Positions 15,717-23,877 of a stretch of 43,117 nucleotides of DNA are shown here, in pieces (the stretch's first letter is position 1; every line of letters begins with the position of its first letter). The DNA lies in contig NZ_JACMOO010000419.1 of the NCBI RefSeq assembly GCF_014377975.1, positions 1-43,117 on the forward strand. Direction: 5' to 3'. The stretch is from Ferruginibacter sp. (lineage in GTDB: Bacteria; Bacteroidota; Bacteroidia; Chitinophagales; Chitinophagaceae). The notes beneath the pieces are model-generated. The model searched no databases. It saw only the letters and a program-made list of their open reading frames with translations, and was not told the origin of the DNA. Both the position numbers and the translations under genes were made by a program.

Positions 15717-15830
15717 TTTGTAAGTGCATTGTTCGTATTTTCGTTTGCAAACCCGGTAGAGACATTTAATTTAAACGGGCAGGCACAATGATTAACCATC
15801 AGTAAACATCAATTATAAATGTTTGCCTGC
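15717..15830 (+). promoter_or_regulatory. Promoter-like boxes and structured leader upstream of moxR
   Basis: TTTG (15717-15720) and TATTTTCG (15736-15743) resemble -33/-7 boxes, but the spacer is only 15 nt. Downstream, GCAGGCA (15779-15785) and AAACAT (15804-15809) can both pair with the single 3' arm at 15819-15830 (ATGTTTGCCTGC). This gives a long stem with an 18-nt bulge that ends 63 nt before the moxR start. Confidence 0.35.
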
Positions 15831-15893
15831 TGCAATAATAAAAATACTAATTTAAAAATACCGGAGTAATGACGGCCGGGGTAAATTTTTTTT

Positions 15894-16895
15894 ATGCTAC
15901 AAACAGCCGAAGACATCCGTTTGCTGAACGAAAAAATCAATGACGCAGCAGGGTTTGTAACCCGTATTAATGATGAGTTGGGTAAAGTAATTGTGGGCCA
16001 GCACGGCATGATAGAACGTCTGCTGATTGGCCTTTTAAGCAACGGTCACGTTTTGCTGGAAGGTGTTCCGGGCCTGGCAAAAACCCTGGCTATAAAGTCG
16101 CTGGCACAATCCATTAAAGCCAATTTTAGCCGCATACAGTTTACGCCCGATCTGTTGCCTGCAGATGTAGTTGGTACGATGATTTACAACCAGGGAAAGA
16201 ATGAATTTTATGTGAGAAAGGGACCCATATTTTCCAATTTTATTTTAGCAGATGAAATAAACCGTGCCCCCGCAAAAGTGCAGAGTGCTTTACTTGAAGC
16301 AATGCAGGAACGGCAGGTAACTATCGGAGATACCTCCTATAAATTAGATGAACCTTTTTTAGTACTGGCAACACAAAATCCCATCGAACAGGAAGGTACT
16401 TACCCATTGCCTGAAGCACAAGTGGACAGGTTTATGTTAAAATTGGTGATTGATTATCCATCTAAAACAGAAGAGCAGATGATCATCCGCCAAAATACGC
16501 AGGAACTGTCTTTCAAAACCATTAACCAGGTAGCTTCAACACAGGAAATTTTAACTGCAAAAGAATTGGTAAGGCAAGTGTATCTGGATGAAAAAGTAGA
16601 GCATTATATTCTTGATATTGTTTTTGCTACCAGGTTCCCGGACAAGTATAACTTATCGAAACTAAAGCCTCTTATCAGTTTTGGAGGATCTCCGAGGGCG
16701 AGTATAAACCTGGCACTGGCCGCAAAAGCCTATGCATTTTTAAATAAAAGAGGGTATGTAATTCCGGAAGATGTAAGAAGTATTTGTAAAGATGTATTGC
16801 GCCATCGCATAGGTTTAACCTACGAAGCTGAAGCAGAAAATGTAAACGCAGAACAGGTGATCAATGAAATTTTAAGGGTGGTGAATGTGCCATAA
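15894..16895 (+). CDS. MoxR family AAA+ ATPase
   Basis: A 333-residue AAA+ ATPase of the MoxR group, chaperone-like enzymes that act with von Willebrand factor A (VWA) proteins in complex assembly or envelope stress tolerance. It has Walker A GVPGLAKT (57-64), Walker B FILADEINRAP (Asp 120, Glu 121), the sensor 1 segment LVLATQNPIEQEGTYPLPEAQ, and the C-terminal lid with GGSPRASINLALAAKAYAF and DVLRHRIGLTYEAEA. It is the first gene of a row with a DUF58 protein, a BatD-like protein and BatA. The ATG at 15894 is the first of the frame. Confidence 0.95.
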   Translation: MLQTAEDIRLLNEKINDAAGFVTRINDELGKVIVGQHGMIERLLIGLLSNGHVLLEGVPGLAKTLAIKSLAQSIKANFSRIQFTPDLLPADVVGTMIYNQGKNEFYVRKGPIFSNFILADEINRAPAKVQSALLEAMQERQVTIGDTSYKLDEPFLVLATQNPIEQEGTYPLPEAQVDRFMLKLVIDYPSKTEEQMIIRQNTQELSFKTINQVASTQEILTAKELVRQVYLDEKVEHYILDIVFATRFPDKYNLSKLKPLISFGGSPRASINLALAAKAYAFLNKRGYVIPEDVRSICKDVLRHRIGLTYEAEAENVNAEQVINEILRVVNVP

Positions 16896-17015
16896 ATAGA
16901 GTTCCTTATCATCTTCTCAGACAAGGTTTTGAAAGCACTCAGAATCGCATAGAATTGTTAAATTTTCTTGCGCTTATTTTTTATTTTTAGTATTATAATT
17001 CATAAAGAAAAATTC

Positions 17016-17960
17016 TTGTTTAAAAAGAAAGTAACTATACAACCCGATTCTGTTTCTACTACTACCGATGTTGGAAGGATAGAAGATGGAGTACTTACTA
17101 CGGCACAAATACTTCAAAAAGTAAAGGAACTTGAAATAAAAAGCAAGAAGATTACTACGCATTTATTTACAGGCGAATACCACTCTGCTTTTAAAGGAAA
17201 GGGAATGAGTTTTAGGGAAGTGCGGGAATATTATGCCGGCGATGATGTTCGATTTATTGACTGGAATGTGAGTGCAAGATTCAGTCACCCGTTTACAAAA
17301 GTTTTTGAAGAAGAAAGGGAACTGACGGTTTATTTGCTGGTAGATGTAAGTGCAAGCAATATGTTTGGTACGGTACAAAACAGGAAGAAAGATTTGATTA
17401 CAGAAATTGGGGCTGTACTTGCTTTTAGTGCTATTAATAACAACGATAAAGTTGGGGCAATCTTCTTTAGTGATAAAATTGAGAAATACATTGCCCCTAA
17501 AAAAGGCAGAAAACATGCCCTGTATATTGTGAGGGAATTACTAACAGCCGAGCCTGTTGGACGAACTACCAAAATCGAAGAAGCCATCAGGTTTTTTAAT
17601 AAAATAAGTGGCCGGAGAAGTATTGCTTTTTTGATGAGCGACTTTGTAGATGCCGTGTATGAGAATGACCTTAAAGTAATTGGTGGCCGGCATGATGTAA
17701 TTGGATTGCGTATTTATGACAAAATGGATATGCAGTTGCCTGATGCTGGCTTGCTGCAAATTGAAGACCTGGAAACAGGTAAAAAGCAATGGATAGACAG
17801 CAGTGATAAAATGGTGCAGTATAATTACCAGCAGGCGTTTTTAAAGCAGAGTGAATTGAGTAAAAATTATTTTAGAAAAGCCGGGGCGGATTTATTACAC
17901 ATTCGTACAGATGAAGATTATGTAAAAGTGTTACAGAAATTTTTTATCAAAAGAAGCTAA
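17016..17960 (+). CDS. DUF58 domain protein of the MoxR/Bat operon
   Basis: A protein of about 314 residues whose C-terminal two thirds form a VWA-like DUF58 domain. Signatures are HLFTGEYHSAFKGKGMSFRE, VREYYAGDDVRFIDWNVSAR, VFEEERELTVYLLVDVSAS (the DxSxS metal-site motif is kept) and the final LLHIRTDEDY region. It is normally co-expressed with MoxR, which is thought to remodel such proteins. The frame has no ATG before the conserved part. TTG at 17016 (then FKKKVTIQPD) or TTG at 16968 are the candidates, and I prefer 17016 because the extra segment is an unlikely hydrophobic run. A non-ATG start may keep expression low. It follows moxR by about 120 nt. Confidence 0.85.
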   Translation: MFKKKVTIQPDSVSTTTDVGRIEDGVLTTAQILQKVKELEIKSKKITTHLFTGEYHSAFKGKGMSFREVREYYAGDDVRFIDWNVSARFSHPFTKVFEEERELTVYLLVDVSASNMFGTVQNRKKDLITEIGAVLAFSAINNNDKVGAIFFSDKIEKYIAPKKGRKHALYIVRELLTAEPVGRTTKIEEAIRFFNKISGRRSIAFLMSDFVDAVYENDLKVIGGRHDVIGLRIYDKMDMQLPDAGLLQIEDLETGKKQWIDSSDKMVQYNYQQAFLKQSELSKNYFRKAGADLLHIRTDEDYVKVLQKFFIKRS

Positions 17961-17987
17961 GGTTGATTGATAAATTTATTATTGATA

Positions 17988-18923
17988 ATGGTTATTAGAA
18001 AAATGCAGAAAATATTATTAACAGTTGCCACCAGTTGTCTTACTTTTCTGTTATCATCTGCGCAACCAGTTGTAAAAACAACCATTGATAAAAATGAAAT
18101 TTTAATTGGTCAGCAATTTAAATTAAAAGTGCAGGCTACTTTTTCCGACGATGATTATTTTATTAAGTGGATAAACATACCTGATTCATTACAACACTTT
18201 GAACTGGTTGAAAAAAGTAAGATTGATTCCATCTTTACCAATCAAAAATTATCGGGCCTTTTACAAACATTTACATTAACCTCTTTTGATTCGGGGAAAT
18301 GGATTTTTCCAGCTTTCAATATAAATTTTAATCTTGCAAAAGGGGATACTGCCATCAATTTATTTACCGATTCTGTACCGGTTATTGTTTCTTTTTCGAT
18401 AGCCGATACTACCAGCACATTAAAAGATATCAAAGCTATTAAGGAAGTAGAAGTGTTCAATCCTTTTTGGTATTGGGTGGCAGGTGGCGGCCTGATGGTT
18501 TTATTATTGATACTGGTTTATTGGTGGTACAGGGTCAAAAAGAAAAATAAAAAGCCCGAACTTACCGTTTCCAAATTGTCTCCTTTTGAAGAAGCAATGG
18601 AAGCAATGAACACACTAAAAACTTTCAATTTATCTGTACCCAAAGACGTGCAGCAATATCACATAAAACTGATAGAAATTTACAGGAATTATTTATCCCG
18701 CAAAGAAGATAAAGATTACAGCAACAAAACAACAGGGGATATACTAATAGCCATAAAAACCAATTACAGTAGCAAAGAGGTACTTAATAAATCTGCTACC
18801 GCAATGCGTTTTAGCAATGCTGTAAAGTTTGCAAAATATATTCCACCTGTATCAGACAGTGAAGGCAACCAGCAATTAATAAAAGACGCCATTGGTTTAA
18901 TCGAAACATCACCATCAAATTAA
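17988..18923 (+). CDS. BatD-like membrane protein of the Bat module
   Basis: A protein of about 311 residues. An N-terminal signal peptide (ILLTVATSCLTFLLSSAQP) is followed by a beta-rich periplasmic domain of about 140 residues that begins VVKTTIDKNEILIGQQFKLKV, as in BatD/oxygen-tolerance repeats. One transmembrane helix follows (FWYWVAGGGLMVLLLILVYW), then a basic stop-transfer (RVKKKNKK) and a cytoplasmic helical tail containing AMNTLKTFNLS and HIKLIEIYRNYL. The domain order suits a one-domain BatD relative that supports the MoxR/BatA complex in the inner membrane. ATG 17988 is preferred; ATG 18003 would also give a signal peptide. It sits between the DUF58 gene and batA. Confidence 0.7.
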   Translation: MVIRKMQKILLTVATSCLTFLLSSAQPVVKTTIDKNEILIGQQFKLKVQATFSDDDYFIKWINIPDSLQHFELVEKSKIDSIFTNQKLSGLLQTFTLTSFDSGKWIFPAFNINFNLAKGDTAINLFTDSVPVIVSFSIADTTSTLKDIKAIKEVEVFNPFWYWVAGGGLMVLLLILVYWWYRVKKKNKKPELTVSKLSPFEEAMEAMNTLKTFNLSVPKDVQQYHIKLIEIYRNYLSRKEDKDYSNKTTGDILIAIKTNYSSKEVLNKSATAMRFSNAVKFAKYIPPVSDSEGNQQLIKDAIGLIETSPSN

Positions 18924-18937
18924 AAATTATACAACAC

Positions 18938-19942
18938 TTGTTTTTTAACTATTTACATAATATTAGTTTTGCTGCCCCACAGTTTTTTTGGCTGGGTTTA
19001 TTGGTTCCGTTAATGATTGTTTGGTATATAAAAAAAAATGCGGGTAGCCAGGCAGGCATGAAGGTTTCTTCCAGTAAAAATTTCGCTGGCTTAACTTCCT
19101 GGAAAAACAGTTTCAGGCACCTGCCTTTTTTGTTGCGACTGGTAAGTATAGCCTTTATTATTGCTGCATTGGCAAGGCCTCAAACAAAAACAGACGAGCA
19201 GCAGGCAGCAGGCGAAGGAGTAGATATTGTACTGGCTATTGATGTAAGTGGCAGTATGACCGCACAGGATTTTATACCCAACCGGATGGAAGCGGCAAAA
19301 AAAGTTGCACAGGAATTTATTGATCACCGGTTAACAGACCGTATTGCCGTTGTAATTTTTTCAGGAGAAAGTTTTACTCAATGCCCGCTTACAACTGACA
19401 GGGCTGTTTTGAAAGCTGCTGTGGATAATATCCGCAATGGCCTGCTGGAAGATGGTACCGCCATCGGCGACGGTTTGGCAACCAGTGTTGACAGATTGCG
19501 CAACAGTAAAACTAAAAGTAAAGTAGTCATTTTGTTAACTGATGGAGAAAACAATGGTGGCCTGATTGGACCCACCAATGCCAAAGAAATTGCGAAAGCA
19601 TTTGGTGTTAAAGTGTACACCATCGGCGTGGGTACCGAAGGCTATGCACCTTTTCCGGTAAGGACAGAAATGGGCGTGGTGATGCAGCAGCAAAAAGTAA
19701 CCATTGATGAAAAATTATTAAAAGAAATTGCCAGCGAAACCGGGGGCAAATACTTCAGGGCAAAAGACAATGCCGGGCTGGCAGATATTTACAAAGAGAT
19801 TGACGGGTTAGAAAAATCGAAGGTTGAAATATCTACGCTTACGAGGTATACAGAAAAGTTTTTTCCTTTTGCAATAATTGCTTTTGGTTTACTGCTGCTG
19901 GAATTTTTACTGCGCTTTACGGTATTGAAAAAATTTCCATAG
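18938..19942 (+). CDS. batA: BatA-type VWA domain membrane protein
   Basis: A 334-residue inner-membrane protein of the Bacteroides aerotolerance (Bat) type. Two N-terminal transmembrane helices (about 13-30, FFWLGLLVPLMIVWYI, and 63-79) precede a cytosolic or periplasmic VWA domain (about 95-285) with the complete metal-ion site: DVSGSMTAQ (102-110), a threonine-rich loop DGTAIGDGLA, and ILLTDGENNGG. A final helix FFPFAIIAFGLLLLEFLL closes the protein. There is no ATG in frame before the first helix; TTG at 18938 is the probable start. No batB, batC, or full batD/batE follows, and the next gene is a HerA-type ATPase, so the module is shorter than the classical operon. Confidence 0.88.
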   Translation: MFFNYLHNISFAAPQFFWLGLLVPLMIVWYIKKNAGSQAGMKVSSSKNFAGLTSWKNSFRHLPFLLRLVSIAFIIAALARPQTKTDEQQAAGEGVDIVLAIDVSGSMTAQDFIPNRMEAAKKVAQEFIDHRLTDRIAVVIFSGESFTQCPLTTDRAVLKAAVDNIRNGLLEDGTAIGDGLATSVDRLRNSKTKSKVVILLTDGENNGGLIGPTNAKEIAKAFGVKVYTIGVGTEGYAPFPVRTEMGVVMQQQKVTIDEKLLKEIASETGGKYFRAKDNAGLADIYKEIDGLEKSKVEISTLTRYTEKFFPFAIIAFGLLLLEFLLRFTVLKKFP

Positions 19943-20082
19943 TTTTAGCCTTACCTGCCTAAATATATCAGGTGATGAAACGGGTAATTTGTATTCTGCT
20001 TTAATGGGTTTAACATGTAATGTTTTCTAAAAAAATGTTCAGTATTTCTGCGGCATTTGTATCTTTCCTAAAATTTTTATCC

Positions 20083-21630
20083 ATGGCAAAAAAAGAAGAT
20101 TTTATACAGGCAATAAAAGACGGGTATACTTTTAAAGGAGAGAATGTGAAAATTGGTGCGGCTGTTTTGGACGGAGAGGTAATTGCAGATGCGGGAATTT
20201 TTCTTCCCTTAAAAACAATGAACCGCCATGGATTAATTGCAGGAGCCACCGGAACGGGCAAAACAAAAACCCTGCAGATGATCAGCGAGTTTTTAAGCGA
20301 TGCCAGCGTGCCGGTTTTACTGATGGATATCAAAGGCGATCTAAGTGGTATTGCCGCTGCTGGATCGGTAAATGATAAAGTGACTTACCGCTACCAAAAG
20401 TTAGATATGGAGTATAAGCCGGAGCAGTTTACGGCAGAGCTAATGACCTTAAGCGATCAAAAAGGGGTACGCTTAAAGGCAACTGTTAGTGAGTTTGGGC
20501 CAGTTTTATTAACAAAAATCCTGGGCCTCAACGATACCCAGGGTGGCGTAGTTGCGATGATTTTTAAATATTGTGATGATACCAAACTACCATTATTAGA
20601 GCTGAAAGATTTTATAAAAGTATTGCAATACATCGGCAACGAGGGAAAGCAAGAAATTGAAAAATCCTATGGCAAAATATCTACCACCAGTACCGGTACC
20701 ATTTTACGCAAAGTGATAGAATTACAACAGCAGGGAGCAGATATTTTTTTCGGTGAAAAAAGTTTTGAGGTAGATGACCTGATGCGGATAGATGACAAGG
20801 GGCGTGGAATGATCAGTTTATTAAGAGTTGCCGATTTGCAGGACAGGCCAAAATTATTCTCCACTTTTATGTTGCAGATGCTGGCTGAATTATATGCAAC
20901 CTGCCCGGAGGAAGGTGATTTGGATAAGCCCAAACTGGTATTGTTTATTGATGAAGCACACCTTGTTTTTCAGGAAGCAAGCGAAGCTTTAGTGCAACAA
21001 ATTGAAACCATTGTAAAACTCATCCGCTCTAAAGGTATTGGCATTTTCTTTTGTACCCAAAACCCGATGGATGTGCCTGCCAGTGTATTGGCGCAGTTAG
21101 GACTAAAAATACAGCATGCCCTTCGTGCCTTTACGGCAGCAGATAGAAAAGTAATTAAACAAACAGCAGAGAACTATCCTGAAACAACTTTTTATAAAAC
21201 GGACGACCTGATTACACAGTTGGGAATTGGCGAAGCATTGGTTACTATGTTAAATGAAAGAGGTATTCCAACGCCATTGGTGCATGTGATGCTTTGCTCG
21301 CCCAGGAGCAGGATGGATATTTTAACTGATGCTGAAATTGACAGCATTGTAAGCCATTCCAAACTGGCTGCCAAATACAATGAAGTTATAGACAGCCCAA
21401 GTGCCTATGAAATTTTAACGGCTAAATTACAGGAAGCTGCAGAAAAAACACAACAGGCTGCGGATGAAAAAAAATCTGGTAAAGAAGAAGAATCTACCTT
21501 TGAAAAAGTAGCTAATAACAGTATTGTAAAAAGCATGGTTCGTACTGCTGGTAATACCATTGTGCGCTCGCTGCTGGGTGCGCTGGGTATGGGTGGCAGA
21601 TCATCCAGAAAAACTACCAATTGGTTTTAA
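20083..21630 (+). CDS. HerA-type ATPase, DUF853 (YjgR) family
   Basis: A 515-residue P-loop ATPase of the HerA/FtsK superfamily, DUF853 branch. Walker A is GATGTGKTKT (54-63), with preceding LPLKTMNRHGLI. It also shows LLMDIKGDLSG, TVSEFGPVLLTKILGLN, the Walker B LVLFIDEAHLVF, a sensor FCTQNPMDVP, and the C-terminal EALVTMLNERGIPTPLVHVML that marks DUF853. An Ala/Lys/Glu-rich linker precedes a Gly-rich end. The cellular role is unknown; related HerA proteins translocate DNA with a nuclease (NurA), but none is encoded nearby. ATG 20083 (MAKKEDFIQA) is chosen; upstream sequence contains TATCTTTC (20060-20067), a probable -7 box. Confidence 0.88.
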   Translation: MAKKEDFIQAIKDGYTFKGENVKIGAAVLDGEVIADAGIFLPLKTMNRHGLIAGATGTGKTKTLQMISEFLSDASVPVLLMDIKGDLSGIAAAGSVNDKVTYRYQKLDMEYKPEQFTAELMTLSDQKGVRLKATVSEFGPVLLTKILGLNDTQGGVVAMIFKYCDDTKLPLLELKDFIKVLQYIGNEGKQEIEKSYGKISTTSTGTILRKVIELQQQGADIFFGEKSFEVDDLMRIDDKGRGMISLLRVADLQDRPKLFSTFMLQMLAELYATCPEEGDLDKPKLVLFIDEAHLVFQEASEALVQQIETIVKLIRSKGIGIFFCTQNPMDVPASVLAQLGLKIQHALRAFTAADRKVIKQTAENYPETTFYKTDDLITQLGIGEALVTMLNERGIPTPLVHVMLCSPRSRMDILTDAEIDSIVSHSKLAAKYNEVIDSPSAYEILTAKLQEAAEKTQQAADEKKSGKEEESTFEKVANNSIVKSMVRTAGNTIVRSLLGALGMGGRSSRKTTNWF

Positions 21631-21692
21631 GAATTAATTCTTTTGCTTAAAGACATTTACAAAATAACCTTCAGTAACATAAGTTCCTTTGC

Positions 21693-21700
21693 TAATTTTG
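21693..21700 (+). promoter_or_regulatory. -7 promoter box of the LTA-synthase-like gene, 4 nt before the start
   Basis: TAATTTTG matches TAnnTTTG fully and is followed by CAGC and the ATG at 21705. No clear TTTG lies 19-23 nt upstream. Confidence 0.4.
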
Positions 21701-21704
21701 CAGC

Positions 21705-23630
21705 ATGAAAAAATGGGATGCCTTTTTTAAACAGCGTTTTGGTCCGCTTTTTTTGCTTGCTTTAATTATCTGTAGCATCAGTTTTATTACACGGCTTATT
21801 TTATTGATAAAAAGCTGGCAGGGTCTGGAATTTTCTGCATTGTATTTTTTGGGTATTTTTTTTATTGGCTTATTCTACGATTTAGTAGTAAGCTGTTTTT
21901 TTGCCATTCCCGTAGCTTTGTATTGCTGGCTTATAAATGATTCTTTCTTCCAAAAAAAATGGCAACGGATACCCCTTTTTCTGCTGTTTTTTATCCTCAT
22001 TTTTATCATAGTATCTGTTGCAGGTAGCGAGATAGTTTTTTGGAATGAATTTAATGTGCGCTTTAATTTTATTGCAGTAGATTATCTGGTATATACCAAT
22101 GAAGTGCTGGGTAATATTGAAGAGTCGTATAATATGCCATTGATTATTTCGGCTGTTATATTAATAACCTTGCTAATACTTTTTTTTGTAAGAAATTGGC
22201 TTACATTAGCACAGCAAAGCAGTATGCGTTTTGGCAAACGCACAGCAGGTTTTTTATTTTTTTTACTGTTCCCTCTGGCAGGATATTTTTTAGTAAACAA
22301 CCACTTTAAAAACATCAGTAAAAATAATTATGTAAACGAATTAGGCGGTAATGGAATATATGAATTTGGAGCAGCCTTCTGGAACAATGAATTGGATTAC
22401 AACCGCTTTTACCTCACCAACAATGATACCGCCAACATTAAAATATTGCGTACACAATTGCAAACTACTAATGCTGTTTTTACCAATGATCCACTAAGTG
22501 TTGATAGAGTAATACACAATGACAGTGCAGAAAAAAAGTGGAATGTTGTTTTAATAAGTGTTGAAAGTTTAAGTGCCGATTATCTGCAATACTTTGGTAG
22601 TAAAGATAACATCACACCTTACCTGGATTCGTTGATACCATATAGTTTATTTTTCAAAAATTTTTATGCCTCCGGCACCAGAACGGTGAGGGGTTTGGAA
22701 GCACTTTCATTGGGCATACCACCAACACCAGGTCAGTCCATTGTTCGACGGCCAAATAATGAAAATATGTTCACCATGGGCAGTGTGTTGAAGAGCAAAG
22801 GATACGATGTAAATTTTATTTATGGAGGCAACAGTTTTTTTGATAACATGGGATATTTTTTTAGCCACAATGGATATACAGTTTTAGATAAAAGTGACAT
22901 TCCGGATAGTTTTGTTCACCATAGCACGGCCTGGGGTATTGATGATGAGGCAGCCTACAATTTTTGCATACAGCAATGCGACAAAAGTTATAAAAAGGGG
23001 AGTCTTTTTTTTAACCACCTAATGACCATCAGTAATCATCGTCCCTACACTTATCCCGAGGGAAGAATTGATATTCCATCAACTTCACAAACTGCACAGG
23101 GTGGTGTTAAATATACTGATTATGCCATTCATAAATTTTTAACAGATGCTTCTAAAAAGCCCTGGTTTAATAATACGGTTTTTGTAATTGTGGCCGATCA
23201 TTGTTCACGCAGCGCAGGTAAAACAGATTTACCTGTAAACAGATATCATATTCCCTGTTTTATTCATGCACCCCAGTTAGTAAAGCCGGTTATTGAAGAT
23301 AGGCTTGCCAGCCAGATTGATCTTGCGCCTACTTTATTAGGCATGATGAATATTAATTACACCAGTCGTTTTTTAGGTTTTGATTTATTTAGAACACCCG
23401 TTGAAAGAGACCGGGTTTTTATCAGCACCTATCAGGATATGGGGTTTATAAAAGACAATAAGCTGGTAATATTAGCGCCTCAAAAAAAGATTGCCATGTT
23501 TCAGCCAGATTTTTCCACTGGCAATGCCAGCCAGGTATCTCTTTCACCAGAACTTTGTAAAGAAGCCATTGCCTGGTATCAGGGAGCTGGTTTTTTGGTT
23601 AAATCAGGAAAATATCTTTTTAAAAAATAA
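21705..23630 (+). CDS. LTA synthase family membrane protein (sulfatase-fold phosphotransferase)
   Basis: A 641-residue polytopic membrane protein. Five hydrophobic segments lie in residues 10-200 (FLLALIICSISFITRL, YFLGIFFIGLFYDLVV, IPLFLLFFILIFIIV, MPLIISAVILITLLILFF and FLFFLLFPLAGYFLV). They are followed by a large periplasmic alkaline-phosphatase-superfamily domain (about 280-600). The catalytic core shows WNVVLISVESLSADYL (metal-site Glu), the probable Thr nucleophile in ASGTRTVRGLEAL, MTISNHRPYTYPEG, and the metal site FVIVADHCSRSAGKTDLP with a later IPCFIHAP. Such enzymes transfer phosphoglycerol or phosphoethanolamine to envelope glycans or lipids. A Gram-negative lineage has no lipoteichoic acid, so the acceptor is unknown here. 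Confidence 0.87.
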   Translation: MKKWDAFFKQRFGPLFLLALIICSISFITRLILLIKSWQGLEFSALYFLGIFFIGLFYDLVVSCFFAIPVALYCWLINDSFFQKKWQRIPLFLLFFILIFIIVSVAGSEIVFWNEFNVRFNFIAVDYLVYTNEVLGNIEESYNMPLIISAVILITLLILFFVRNWLTLAQQSSMRFGKRTAGFLFFLLFPLAGYFLVNNHFKNISKNNYVNELGGNGIYEFGAAFWNNELDYNRFYLTNNDTANIKILRTQLQTTNAVFTNDPLSVDRVIHNDSAEKKWNVVLISVESLSADYLQYFGSKDNITPYLDSLIPYSLFFKNFYASGTRTVRGLEALSLGIPPTPGQSIVRRPNNENMFTMGSVLKSKGYDVNFIYGGNSFFDNMGYFFSHNGYTVLDKSDIPDSFVHHSTAWGIDDEAAYNFCIQQCDKSYKKGSLFFNHLMTISNHRPYTYPEGRIDIPSTSQTAQGGVKYTDYAIHKFLTDASKKPWFNNTVFVIVADHCSRSAGKTDLPVNRYHIPCFIHAPQLVKPVIEDRLASQIDLAPTLLGMMNINYTSRFLGFDLFRTPVERDRVFISTYQDMGFIKDNKLVILAPQKKIAMFQPDFSTGNASQVSLSPELCKEAIAWYQGAGFLVKSGKYLFKK

Positions 23631-23761
23631 TTGCTGCAAATCTTTGATGTTAATAACTTATTATCAATGTAATTGTCACTTTTACTTTTGTAAACGGTTC
23701 AATAATAATAAATTAATTACTTAAAAGGCTTGTATTGTAAACTATTACACCCTATCTTCAC

Positions 23762-23826
23762 TTTGGTTTTTCATAGGATATTGGATTTTAAAGCGGGACT
23801 AGATTTCTATCTTGGTCCCTTTTTTA
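23762..23826 (+). ncRNA. Putative small RNA, copy 2 of a repeated structured element
   Basis: Bases 23762-23792 are identical to copy 1 at 1617-1647. The hairpin that follows has stem GGGAC (23795-23799) with GTCCC (23815-23819) and AGAT (23801-23804) with ATCT (23809-23812), a TTCT loop, and the same T versus TG internal loop as copy 1. A T tract follows at 23820-23825. Upstream, CTTG (23729-23732) and TATCTTCA (23753-23760) are spaced 20 nt, like a Bacteroidota promoter. The transcript would be about 60 nt. It lies 52 nt from the recQ stop codon, on the opposite strand, in the 247-nt gap between the LTA-synthase-like gene and recQ. Its function is unknown. Confidence 0.5.
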
Positions 23827-23877
23827 TTTTTATACCACTTGCTTTTAGGTGTTTCAAATAAAGAATCATCTTACTGT

